Positions 1-6,239 of a DNA stretch of 6,557 nucleotides are shown here, piece by piece. The notes beneath the pieces were generated by a model. That model saw only the letters and a program-made list of their open reading frames with translations. It was not told the origin of the DNA and ran no database searches. Source of the stretch: Saprospiraceae bacterium (GTDB taxonomy: Bacteria; Bacteroidota; Bacteroidia; Chitinophagales; Saprospiraceae); contig JAGQWV010000052.1 of NCBI GenBank assembly GCA_020437045.1, forward strand, positions 1 through 6,557, written 5' to 3'. How positions within the stretch are numbered: the stretch's first letter is position 1; every line of letters begins with the position of its first letter. The position numbers and the translations under genes are program-made.

Positions 1-211
1 TGCGTTGGTCTACTAGTGCAGCATTCGCAAAAAACAGTATAATTATTTTGTCCTCCAGACTGATAGAGTTATGCTACGGTCGTAACCATATCACATCCGG
101 TATTCGACAATTTAGCTTTAGTAGTATCTATGTGGGGGTGTAGTCCTTATCTTTACCGGGAGCACGTCCAGATCCATTAAATTATACGTAGTTCATTTAA
201 GACGATTTAAT
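1..211. other. Non-coding or unresolved left edge
   Basis: No gene could be supported here. One + frame is open from the window edge (position 3) to a TAG at 141-143, 46 sense codons without an ATG, and its translation matches no family I know. It could be the tail of an upstream gene or chance. The best promoter-like box for the downstream isomerase gene is TATCTTTA at 148-155, seven of eight matches to the Bacteroidota TAnnTTTG element, but no TTG lies at the proper distance, so I do not call a promoter. No tRNA-like fold or strong hairpin was seen. Confidence 0.4.
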
Positions 212-1186
212 ATGACAAAAATATCCAGAGCAAAGTTTCTTCGAAAAACCAGTCAACTTGCCGCCGGCACCTGTTTGTTGGGTTTTGCTGCCTGTAGCCA
301 GAAAGACGGAAAATCGGACAGTCAGAAGACGGTAATGCAAGAACCTGTATTGGAAGCAGAACATGAGGTTCTGTTTAAGGACAATGTGGGCTTACAATTA
401 TATACGCTAAGGGAACAATTGTCAAAAGACAGAAAGGCAACACTCACCCGGGTAGCCGAAATCGGATTTAAGCAAATCGAACTCTATGATACGGCTACAA
501 TGCAGGAAACCGCATCGATCATAAAAGATCTGGGGATGACCCCGGCAGCGACCCATATTCCTTCGGGATATGTGACCGACAAATGGGCCGCAGATTCGAA
601 ACCTGCTGCGGGCGATAATTTTGAAAAGCTGTTAGAAGCCTGTGCCGCCAATGGAATTTTTAATGCCGGTGTGGCTTTTCTTGCTCCGGAAGAGCGAACT
701 TCATTGAGCGATTATCATCGGTTTAGTGAGTTGGCAAATAAAGCGGGGGAGAAAGCGAAGTCCATGGGCGTCCAATTCTACTATCATAATCACAGCTTCG
801 AATTTGAACCAATGAATGGTACGACTCCTTTCGAGGTTTTGACCGGAGCTTTGGATCCTCAATTGGTAAAACTGGAATTAGATATTTTTTGGATTGCGGT
901 CAGTGGTAATGATCCTATTTCTTGGATCAATAAATTGGGTGATCAGGTATTGGCGATCCATATTAAAGATCTGAAGGAGGGAGTTCCTCAGGATTTTAAA
1001 TTGCAGGTACCAAATGATGCTTTTAAGCCCGTTGGTCAGGGAATTTTAGATATGAGAAGTATTCTTAAGGCTGCCCATGAAGCAGGAGTGAAATATGGTT
1101 TTGTCGAACAAGATCAGCACGGCCAGACAGATCCATTCGACAATCTCAAAGCCAGTTACCAAAAATTGCAGGAACTGGGATTGTAG
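212..1186 (+). CDS. Sugar phosphate isomerase/epimerase family lipoprotein (xylose isomerase-like TIM barrel)
   Basis: This 324-residue protein belongs to the xylose isomerase-like TIM-barrel (AP endonuclease family 2) group, whose members interconvert keto/aldo sugars or epimerise sugars and inososes with a divalent metal. Seen in the sequence: GLQLYTLR near residue 55 at the first strand, YYHNHSFEFE from residue 190, LELDIFW with E222 and D224, HIKDLKE with H250 and D253, GQGILD, and VEQD with E299. D224, H250 and E299 are likely metal or substrate residues by family analogy. The N-terminus has SRAKFLRK followed by a hydrophobic stretch and FAAC with Cys28, so it is probably a lipoprotein facing the periplasm. 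The leader resembles a Tat signal but has only one of the two arginines. The start at 212 gives this complete leader. The stop is TAG followed directly by an in-frame TGA. The substrate is not predictable. The gene stands alone on this strand. Confidence 0.88.
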   Translation: MTKISRAKFLRKTSQLAAGTCLLGFAACSQKDGKSDSQKTVMQEPVLEAEHEVLFKDNVGLQLYTLREQLSKDRKATLTRVAEIGFKQIELYDTATMQETASIIKDLGMTPAATHIPSGYVTDKWAADSKPAAGDNFEKLLEACAANGIFNAGVAFLAPEERTSLSDYHRFSELANKAGEKAKSMGVQFYYHNHSFEFEPMNGTTPFEVLTGALDPQLVKLELDIFWIAVSGNDPISWINKLGDQVLAIHIKDLKEGVPQDFKLQVPNDAFKPVGQGILDMRSILKAAHEAGVKYGFVEQDQHGQTDPFDNLKASYQKLQELGL

Positions 1187-1215
1187 TGAATTAAATATTA
1201 ATTAATTGCTCCGTA

Positions 1216-1674
1216 TTATACACCAAACTGCTGGAGATGATGATCCAAATGCTTGTAATAAAGATTACTCCATTCCGTCTTCGTCAATTTTCCAAATGCG
1301 TGAGAATCCCTATCGTGAAAATATTCCTCACCTAAATTCTGTGTTTTCTGCAAATAGCTAACTAACCTTTGTTTTTCCTCGGCAAAATTTTTATTGTTGG
1401 CCACCAGAAATTGGGGAGCAGTAGGTGAATTCTTTTTATAAGGTTTTTCACCTACCACGATGTTTTTTGCGAGCAGTTTTATGAAAAATTTCTTAAAAGC
1501 ATTTGGCTTGGGATGAATGTCCTCGAAGTTTAGTTCATAGGCAACATTACAATGCGCCATCATTTGACTGACAGACATTTTCCCCCAAAGTGGTTGCGAT
1601 TCGGGAGTGAGTTTTTCAATCCGTTGAATAAGATCATTGGTGACTTCTTTTTCAAAGATATTTGGAAGTGGCAT
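1216..1674 (-). CDS. DUF1569 family protein (DinB-like four-helix fold)
   Basis: This 152-residue cytoplasmic protein has no signal peptide or membrane segment. It matches the DUF1569 family of the DinB/YfiT-like superfamily. Seen: W30-G31 followed by MSVSQMMAHC with H41, then FGKLTKTEW near 127-135, then KHLDHHLQQF at the C-terminus with H142 and H146 spaced i/i+4. H41, H142 and H146 fit the three-histidine metal site known from DinB-like proteins. The length is normal for the family. Known relatives include thiol-dependent transferases and stress-linked proteins, but DUF1569 itself has no settled function. It starts 26 nt after the stop of the M20 amidohydrolase on the same strand, so the two are probably co-transcribed. 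Its 3' end faces the isomerase gene across 29 bases. Confidence 0.85.
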   Translation of the reverse strand: MPLPNIFEKEVTNDLIQRIEKLTPESQPLWGKMSVSQMMAHCNVAYELNFEDIHPKPNAFKKFFIKLLAKNIVVGEKPYKKNSPTAPQFLVANNKNFAEEKQRLVSYLQKTQNLGEEYFHDRDSHAFGKLTKTEWSNLYYKHLDHHLQQFGV

Positions 1675-1700
1675 ACATACTTATTTTACTCAATGTGCGA

Positions 1701-3152
1701 TTATTCACCCCGGTAGTTTAAGTTCGGTGGTCCATCACCTATCAGAGCTTCGTAATGGAAGTCTTTACCTTGCCTCTCTTTTAATTCTACTTTAGCTTTC
1801 ACCAGTTCCTCAGGATTTCTAAAAAGATCAATTGCGGTACAAGCGATCGTTTTTGCAGCTACCATCATACCCTTTTTACCGATTGTAGTGCCACCGGCAG
1901 CAACAGCCTGCCAGCTATGCGCTCCCGTACCGGGCACCCAGGTGGCGGTACTTAGCCCGGTGGTAGGTACAATCCAACTTACGTCACCAACATCGGTTGA
2001 AAATGGAAATGCCCGATCCGTCACTACAAAAGGTGATACTTCAGCAGCACTTTTCAGATCTACTTCTGTGTCGGGATAACTTTTGATAATTTCCCGGGCA
2101 AAAGCAAGTTCGGCATCGTCGTATTTCACACCGCCAATTTCACTAAGGTTGTCATACATTTTTTGCGCTAGTACTGCATTAGGTAGCAGATTATATGATC
2201 CGCCGGTCACTTCATATTCCATCGTTGTTCCCGTTCCCAGGGCTGCGCCTTCAGCAGCTTTGACCATTCTTTCGAATATTTCGTGCACCACCTTCATCTC
2301 CGGATGTCGTACATAGTAATTTACTTCGGCATAAGCGGGTACGACGTTGGGAGCCTCACCTCCTTTAGTGATTACATAGTGAATGCGGGTCATGTCGGGT
2401 ACATGTTCGCGCATTAAATTGATCATGTCATTCATCGCCTCGACACCGTCCAATGCACTGCGGCCACGCCAGGGGGCTCCGGCAGCATGTGCAGCTATAC
2501 CATGAAATTTAAATAAGGCGGACTTAATGGCCAGACAGGAAGCGGCACCTGCATTATTGCTATTGCCAGGGTGCCAGTGTAATACGGCATCAACATCATC
2601 AAACAAGCCCTCTCTCACCATATACACTTTACCGGCACCCCCTTCTTCTGCTGGAGTGCCATAAAGCCGTATGGTTCCCTGGATGTTATTTTTCGCCATC
2701 CAGTCTTTAACAGCAATCGCTGCTGCCGTACTCCCGGTGCCAAAAAGGTGATGTCCGCAGGCATGGCCAGAGGTACAGTCCTCTCTCTCTTTTCTATATG
2801 GTACAGCCGCCTGCGATACACCTGGCAATGCATCAAATTCGGCCAGGATACCAATCACCGGGTGCCCCTGCCCATAGCTCGCCACAAATGCAGTGGGCAT
2901 CCCGGCAACCGCCCGGTCCACCTTGAATCCGGCTTCCTGAAGATGGGTCATTAAAAGGTCGCTGCTTTTGTTTTCCTGGTAGCCTAACTCTGCATAGGTC
3001 CAGATAGACTGGGCGGTTGAGGACCAGGTATCTTTTTGATCTTCAAGAGTTTGAATCACCTCCTGCTTCTCTGCAGAAAGAGGACTCTGGGCCGTTAAAG
3101 TATAGGGACCCAGGATGATCCACAGAAGAAATATATGAATGAGTCGATCCAT
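1701..3152 (-). CDS. Secreted M20 family amidohydrolase, AbgB/IAA-amino acid hydrolase type
   Basis: This 483-residue protein is a zinc- or manganese-dependent peptidase/amidohydrolase of family M20, subfamily D. It would hydrolyse an amide bond in an N-acyl amino acid or aminobenzoyl-glutamate-like compound. The length is close to E. coli AbgB (about 480). Seen: Sec signal peptide over residues 1-22 ending TLTAQ; GILAEFDALPG at 101-111; SGHACGHH at 128-135; GTPAEEGGAGK at 165-175; HWHPGN at 192-197; the lid-domain stretch FHGIAAHAAGAPWRGRSALD from 216; GEAPNVVP at 265-272; GTGAHSW at 408-414. By analogy with plant ILL2, the metal ligands are C132, H134, E170, H194 and H412, with E169 as catalytic base. 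All are present, so it is probably active. The leader places it in the periplasm or outside, unlike cytoplasmic AbgB. It leads a probable two-gene unit with the DUF1569 gene. The exact substrate is unknown. Confidence 0.92.
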   Translation of the reverse strand: MDRLIHIFLLWIILGPYTLTAQSPLSAEKQEVIQTLEDQKDTWSSTAQSIWTYAELGYQENKSSDLLMTHLQEAGFKVDRAVAGMPTAFVASYGQGHPVIGILAEFDALPGVSQAAVPYRKEREDCTSGHACGHHLFGTGSTAAAIAVKDWMAKNNIQGTIRLYGTPAEEGGAGKVYMVREGLFDDVDAVLHWHPGNSNNAGAASCLAIKSALFKFHGIAAHAAGAPWRGRSALDGVEAMNDMINLMREHVPDMTRIHYVITKGGEAPNVVPAYAEVNYYVRHPEMKVVHEIFERMVKAAEGAALGTGTTMEYEVTGGSYNLLPNAVLAQKMYDNLSEIGGVKYDDAELAFAREIIKSYPDTEVDLKSAAEVSPFVVTDRAFPFSTDVGDVSWIVPTTGLSTATWVPGTGAHSWQAVAAGGTTIGKKGMMVAAKTIACTAIDLFRNPEELVKAKVELKERQGKDFHYEALIGDGPPNLNYRGE

Positions 3153-3171
3153 TGTAATCGTTTTTATTTAC

Positions 3172-3201
3172 GAAAAATAGTAAAATGAATGCATTACGCA
3201 G
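3172..3201 (-). promoter_or_regulatory. Weak candidate Bacteroidota promoter for the M20 amidohydrolase gene
   Basis: Read on the minus strand, CTG (3199-3201), a 19-nt spacer and TATTTTTC (3172-3179) resemble the TTG-N19-21-TAnnTTTG promoter with one mismatch in each box. The predicted start is about 15 nt before the ATG. It is in the 76-base gap after the DUF3566-type gene, so read-through from that gene is the alternative. Confidence 0.25.
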
Positions 3202-3210
3202 GATTTGACT

Positions 3211-3225
3211 ACGAATCTTCTTCGT
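3211..3225 (-). other. Short hairpin just after the DUF3566-type gene stop
   Basis: ACGAA (3211-3215) and TTCGT (3221-3225) form a 5-bp stem with a 5-nt loop, starting 3 nt beyond the TAG of the minus-strand gene at 3229. There is no T-tract after it, so it is at best a weak terminator or a 3'-end stabilising stem. Confidence 0.25.
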
Positions 3226-3228
3226 TCT

Positions 3229-3540
3229 CTATTCGACCAGATGGGACATGGTATCCTCATCATCGATGTCAAATTCTAGCTCTATTCCACCGGTCCAGCC
3301 CGACACTAAATTATAAGTGATACAACCTAATGCGGTTAATACGAATCCAGCAATGCCATATAATACCGGGGCAATTAACAACATCGCACCACCGTACATT
3401 TGGAATCCAAGTAATTCAGTCCCACCGACCATTAAGGCTAATAAGGTGATAACTATTAAGACGACTAGGGTTACTACGAAGTAAATAATGGCCGACACCT
3501 TGGCCGTTTGATATACGCCAAACCGTTTTACACGTTTCAT
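3229..3540 (-). CDS. Small membrane protein, DUF3566-like
   Basis: This 103-residue protein has two predicted membrane helices, about residues 17-38 and 50-74. A basic N-terminus (KRVKRF) suggests the N-terminal side is cytoplasmic, and the C-terminal tail is acidic (DIDDEDT at 91-97). The stretch YNLVSGWTGGIELEF at 76-90 is the most telling. It matches the conserved end of DUF3566 membrane proteins (pattern YNL...GGIE), and the FGVYQTAKVSAIIY start also fits that family. No function is established for the family. The ATG at 3538-3540 gives the family-like start and has a plausible promoter 45 nt upstream. The M20 gene follows 76 nt downstream on the same strand, so they may share some transcripts. 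A role in envelope function would be a guess. Confidence 0.72.
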   Translation of the reverse strand: MKRVKRFGVYQTAKVSAIIYFVVTLVVLIVITLLALMVGGTELLGFQMYGGAMLLIAPVLYGIAGFVLTALGCITYNLVSGWTGGIELEFDIDDEDTMSHLVE

Positions 3541-3584
3541 GATTAATTGGTTTAATAGATTGTTTTGAAATTAAATACTCTTTT

Positions 3585-3616
3585 GTAAGATAATTAATTA
3601 AGTTGGTACATTGCAA
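3585..3616 (-). promoter_or_regulatory. Candidate promoter for the DUF3566-type gene
   Basis: On the minus strand TTG (3614-3616) is followed by a 21-nt AT-rich spacer and TATCTTAC (3585-3592). The spacing and first box match the Bacteroidota pattern exactly, while the second box has two mismatches at its end. Transcription would begin about 35-40 nt before the ATG. Confidence 0.35.
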
Positions 3617-3694
3617 TGGTGGAATGATCTTACCATTTCCTGGACTCATTGCCAAAATTGGAAATCTTATTTATCTGATTATCGGAAGATGTCG

Positions 3695-3766
3695 GTAGCT
3701 GAGCAAGCTCATCCTGGAAAGGTCTTAGCTACAAAGTAATAAACTGACTGCTCAGCTTATAGCTAA
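3695..3766. repeat. Cluster of overlapping, mutually exclusive inverted repeats
   Basis: Four short segments pair in alternative ways. Segment 1 (3695-3705) pairs with segment 2 (3724-3732) as a 9-bp stem with one G-U on the + strand. It also pairs, perfectly over 9 bp, with segment 3 (3697-3705 with 3749-3757). Segment 2 pairs perfectly over 7 bp with segment 4 (3725-3731 with 3760-3766). The first stem excludes the other two, and those two together would make a pseudoknot. The tetramer AGCT occurs five times in 68 bases. Its role is unknown: possible 3'-UTR structure of the methyltransferase transcript, a small RNA, or protein-binding half-sites. Confidence 0.5.
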
Positions 3767-3794
3767 TAAATAGGAGATTAATTGTCACATTGAT

Positions 3795-3810
3795 CGGAAT
3801 TTACTTTCCG
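3795..3810 (-). terminator. Possible weak terminator after the methyltransferase gene
   Basis: CGGAA (3795-3799) and TTCCG (3806-3810) form a 5-bp stem with a 6-nt loop, 21 nt past the minus-strand stop codon. No U-tract follows on the minus strand, so it is not a canonical intrinsic terminator. Confidence 0.2.
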
Positions 3811-3831
3811 GGTAAAAAACATGAGAACGAT

Positions 3832-4419
3832 TTAGTGGACTCTTGTAACCATAAATTCCACCTCTGTACCCAGTCTTTCCGGTTCGGAATTAAGGCAATC
3901 CCTGATGTAATCTATTTGGAATTTTTTGGAGAATAATTCCTCATATTCTGCTACAGATCCACCGAATGGCGGTCGGTCTTCGTTCATAGGTACTTTAAAT
4001 AACAGGCCCCTTAGCGTGCCCCCGGGTTTAAGCAATTGATTCATTTTTTCGGCATAAGCAACTCTTTTTCCTGGAGGTAAAGCACAGAAGAAGGTCTGTT
4101 CCAGGATCAGGTCGAATTGACCTTCCAGTTTGAAAAAGTCAATATTGATTAATTGACTTTTTGGAAAATCCGGATTAAATGACTGGAACTTGGCAATCGG
4201 AGATGGTGCCCAATCGACGAGATATACATTCTTGAACCCGGCATTCCAGAGATATGTCACCTCATAACCATTACCTGCCCCGGGAACCAGAATATTAAAA
4301 TTTTTATCAGTAAGCTGATCAATAATATGCTGCATGCCTCCGGAGATATGACCGACATCCCAGCCGGTATATCCTTCCTGATAGCGATTTTCCCAATATT
4401 TTGAGTCAAGATTTTGCAT
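3832..4419 (-). CDS. TPMT-like SAM-dependent methyltransferase
   Basis: This 195-residue soluble protein is a class I SAM-dependent methyltransferase of the thiopurine S-methyltransferase (TPMT) family, whose members methylate thiols, halides or selenium/tellurium compounds. Seen: YWENRYQEGYTGWDVG at 8-23, the tryptophan-containing N-terminal signature; ILVPGAGNGYEV at 43-54, the glycine-rich SAM-binding loop; VYLVDW at 65-70 with D69, the likely ribose-binding acid; DFFKL at 94-98; and EQTFFCALPP at 107-116, a stretch highly typical of bacterial TPMT-like proteins. The C-terminal part contains PPFGGS near 150. The length fits the bacterial family (about 190-220). It follows the metallophosphoesterase gene by 38 nt on the same strand, so a shared transcript is likely. 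The natural substrate is not evident; small-thiol detoxification is an inference from the family. Confidence 0.88.
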   Translation of the reverse strand: MQNLDSKYWENRYQEGYTGWDVGHISGGMQHIIDQLTDKNFNILVPGAGNGYEVTYLWNAGFKNVYLVDWAPSPIAKFQSFNPDFPKSQLINIDFFKLEGQFDLILEQTFFCALPPGKRVAYAEKMNQLLKPGGTLRGLLFKVPMNEDRPPFGGSVAEYEELFSKKFQIDYIRDCLNSEPERLGTEVEFMVTRVH

Positions 4420-4457
4420 AGCTAAAGCGCATTGATTTATTACTCATAATTCAATTT

Positions 4458-5627
4458 TTAATTCTCTACCACAATTTTTGGTAGTTCGGTAATAATTCCC
4501 GGTCTGGTGCCTTTGCGAAAAATTGCTGTTGCCTGGTCATTACTAAATTCATACTCTTTTTTAAAATAGCCTTTTCGATTGACAAATTTTTCGGAATTCC
4601 CCCGTTGAAGATCGACTTTAGCCACGGTATAAAAGCCTGTTTCCGGATTAGAAAGACTTACCTTTTCTAACGGCCGGTTACTTTTGGTCTGCCATAGATG
4701 TTCTCCGGATGGCAAGAGTTCGATTTCCTTAATTTCCATTTCAAGATGATCTTTGTACACCTTTACAATCAGGTAATTTGTCCGGGTATTGTATCCAATC
4801 AAACCACCATGGGCGATTTGCATAATCCAGTCTCTGGCGGTACAGGTTATCGCATGTACCTCTCCGCATAAATAGGCGTCCACCTGGTATTCTTTCATTA
4901 ATTGCCAGAAATCGGATGATGGCCCTTCTTCGATCATCAGACCACTGGAGCTCCACTTTCGAACTGGACCCAATACTGGGGTATGGCCCATGATAATGCG
5001 ATAGGTTGCGTCCGGATTTTCAGTGAGAATTTTCTCAACCCATTGGAGCTGTGCACCAGTGACTCCTGCTCTCACCGACCCCTGATTACTTTCGCCATAT
5101 TCGAACACATCGACCGAAATGAAAAGGGCATTCTTGTGCTTCCACCAAAAGGCGGTGCCTTTGAGATGTTCAGGTCCATTATTTGGCATTTGCAGATGTT
5201 CTTTAAATGCGTCCCGGTAGGCCGGTAGTGCTGCAACTTTGCTGGAGTCCTTCCAGGGATTGTCACCAAGCTCATGATCTCCCACTGCTGTATAGTAGGT
5301 CAGTTTATGCGCTTTCATTCTTGCTTTCCAGGCTGAGTAATATCGATCTGCATATTTTATGATCGTGTCTTGCGAATTCCAGGATGGATCATCCCAATGC
5401 CCCATGACCAAATCTCCGGGGACAAGTAAAAAATCAGGATTTTCATTTTCTACTGCGGTCAGAATATAGTCGAGCGTTTCCTCCCATCCGGATTGAGGAT
5501 AATCACAATCCACATTGAGGAAGTCCGGCATACTGACAAATGTCCAGGGATTTTCATGGTCCGTATGTTGTCCACTACAGGAAAATAAAATCCATACGGA
5601 TATAAATAAATAATAACCCTTGATCAT
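4458..5627 (-). CDS. Lipoprotein metallophosphoesterase (calcineurin-like fold) with altered metal motifs
   Basis: This 389-residue protein has a lipoprotein leader: a hydrophobic stretch then LFSC with Cys17, so it is probably anchored in the envelope facing the periplasm. The body carries the ordered motifs of calcineurin-like phosphoesterases: VSMPDFLN (31-38) at the first strand, VPGDLV (69-74), VGDHELGD (115-122), MGHTP (213-217) and CGEVHA (254-259). Compared with the usual D-x-H / GD / GNH[D/E] / GH / GHxH series, the first His is Leu37, Asn is Asp117 and the first His of GHxH is Glu256. D35, D72, H118, H215 and H258 are kept. The fold call is firm, but the activity and substrate (phosphomonoester, diester or nucleotide) are open. 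A C-terminal region of about 100 residues after the core (roughly 290-389) is unrecognised. It is the first gene of a likely pair with the TPMT-like methyltransferase. Confidence 0.85.
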   Translation of the reverse strand: MIKGYYLFISVWILFSCSGQHTDHENPWTFVSMPDFLNVDCDYPQSGWEETLDYILTAVENENPDFLLVPGDLVMGHWDDPSWNSQDTIIKYADRYYSAWKARMKAHKLTYYTAVGDHELGDNPWKDSSKVAALPAYRDAFKEHLQMPNNGPEHLKGTAFWWKHKNALFISVDVFEYGESNQGSVRAGVTGAQLQWVEKILTENPDATYRIIMGHTPVLGPVRKWSSSGLMIEEGPSSDFWQLMKEYQVDAYLCGEVHAITCTARDWIMQIAHGGLIGYNTRTNYLIVKVYKDHLEMEIKEIELLPSGEHLWQTKSNRPLEKVSLSNPETGFYTVAKVDLQRGNSEKFVNRKGYFKKEYEFSNDQATAIFRKGTRPGIITELPKIVVEN

Positions 5628-5769
5628 GGTAGTCGTAAAATGGCAAGATATTAAATTGTCACCATTCCGTGCACTTTATCAGATGTCTGGATCGCTCAGA
5701 ATCTCATTGGGAGTGTTCTGGATATTAATGACTTTTTTTCTTTAGAGTTTATAGGAGAGGACAATCAAA

Positions 5770-5790
5770 TATCATTAGGAAGAAATGATA
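5770..5790. repeat. AT-rich 7-bp perfect hairpin
   Basis: TATCATT (5770-5776) and AATGATA (5784-5790) pair perfectly around a 7-nt loop. It is between the YwbE stop and the metallophosphoesterase start, both minus strand. On the minus strand it is followed by TTTGATTGT, which is not a clean U-tract. It may help end ywbE transcription, but the stem is weak. Confidence 0.3.
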
Positions 5791-5814
5791 ATTCCTGGTG
5801 AGAAGTACAATTTC

Positions 5815-5837
5815 TTTAACATTCTTAAAATGTTGAA
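5815..5837. repeat. AT-rich hairpin downstream of ywbE
   Basis: AACATT (5818-5823) and AATGTT (5829-5834) pair around a 5-nt loop. On the + strand the stem extends to 9 bp with one U-G pair; on the minus strand that pair becomes a mismatch. It is about 20 nt after the ywbE stop, preceded on the minus strand by a T-run rather than followed by one, so terminator function is doubtful. Confidence 0.3.
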
Positions 5838-5855
5838 AAAACACGTACGAAGACT

Positions 5856-6068
5856 TTAATCGTCCTCGGGAAAAATGTTCCTAATTCTTCCTACCTCACC
5901 CGTATCCAGTTGTACTTTAATGCCATGTGGGTGATGAGACGACTTAGTCAGAATGCGTCGCACAAGACCCTCGGTCAGCTCACCACTGCGCTGATCTTGT
6001 TTTTGAACAATCTCTACCAACTGTCCGATCTTCACATTTTGTCGTTTGGTTCCATCCAGGGAATTCAT
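5856..6068 (-). CDS. ywbE: YwbE family protein (DUF2196)
   Basis: This 70-residue soluble protein is full length for the YwbE family, named after Bacillus subtilis YwbE. Seen: the conserved QNVKIGQLVEIVQKQDQRSG stretch (10-29), LTEGLVRRIL (31-40), then SSHHPHGIKVQLDTGEVGRI (43-62) and a short acidic tail. The alternation of short strands and the conserved glycines suggest a small beta-barrel-like (KOW/SH3-like) fold, which is inference. The biochemical function is not known. The ATG at 6066-6068 fits the family start and lies about 17 nt from a predicted transcription start. The gene is divergent from the ABC-F gene and separated by 228 bases from the metallophosphoesterase downstream, so it is probably a single-gene transcript. 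Confidence 0.9.
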   Translation of the reverse strand: MNSLDGTKRQNVKIGQLVEIVQKQDQRSGELTEGLVRRILTKSSHHPHGIKVQLDTGEVGRIRNIFPEDD

Positions 6069-6091
6069 GTTATGCTACTTTAAGAATCTTA

Positions 6092-6122
6092 CAAATGTTA
6101 ATAATATCTACGCTTTTCTCAA
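6092..6122 (-). promoter_or_regulatory. Candidate ywbE promoter
   Basis: On the minus strand TTG (6120-6122, in a TTTTG context), a 20-nt spacer and AACATTTG (6092-6099) match the Bacteroidota TTG-N19-21-TAnnTTTG promoter with a single mismatch. The predicted 5' leader is about 17 nt, which suits a gene without a Shine-Dalgarno sequence. Confidence 0.45.
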
Positions 6123-6239
6123 AAGATTTTTTTGACCGTCTACCGTGCTCTAGGTAATCTAAACGACTCATTTTCTACCTCTACACCGGAATTAATGGGG
6201 ATAATTGCGGCAGTAATCAGCTTTTTCCCATTTAAAGGT

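Larger units (their letters stand above)
3541..3831. other. Intergenic region with inverted repeats
   Basis: This 291-base stretch between the DUF3566-type and methyltransferase genes shows no convincing coding sequence on either strand. The open frame running leftward from 3655 into the membrane-protein gene is out of frame with it and matches nothing. The region holds a promoter candidate (3585-3616), a cluster of overlapping inverted repeats (3695-3766) and a short stem close to the methyltransferase stop (3795-3810). Confidence 0.6.

Noticed and set aside
1888..2316. Plus-strand open frames inside the M20 amidohydrolase gene
   Set aside because: They are antisense to a well-conserved gene and show no family signature; they follow from the codon use of the real gene.
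3593..3604. TTAATTAATTAA-like stretch resembling the one near 1200
   Set aside because: Simple AT-rich sequence of this kind is expected by chance in intergenic DNA of this composition; the two copies share no flanking similarity.
3416..3655. Minus-strand 79-codon open frame overlapping the start of the DUF3566-type gene
   Set aside because: It is in a different frame from a recognised family member, its sequence looks random, and it crosses the likely promoter.
3650..3665. Small palindrome CCAAAATTGG and the ATTTCC/GGAAAT repeat around it
   Set aside because: Stems of 4-6 bp with either no usable loop or a long one; not distinguishable from background.
4983..5275. Open frames on both strands inside the metallophosphoesterase gene
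   Set aside because: They overlap conserved motifs of the real gene in other frames and have no recognisable product.
5628..5700. Promoter for the metallophosphoesterase gene (TATCTTGC box on minus)
   Set aside because: The box has two mismatches at key positions and the upstream triplet is GTG rather than TTG; too weak to call.
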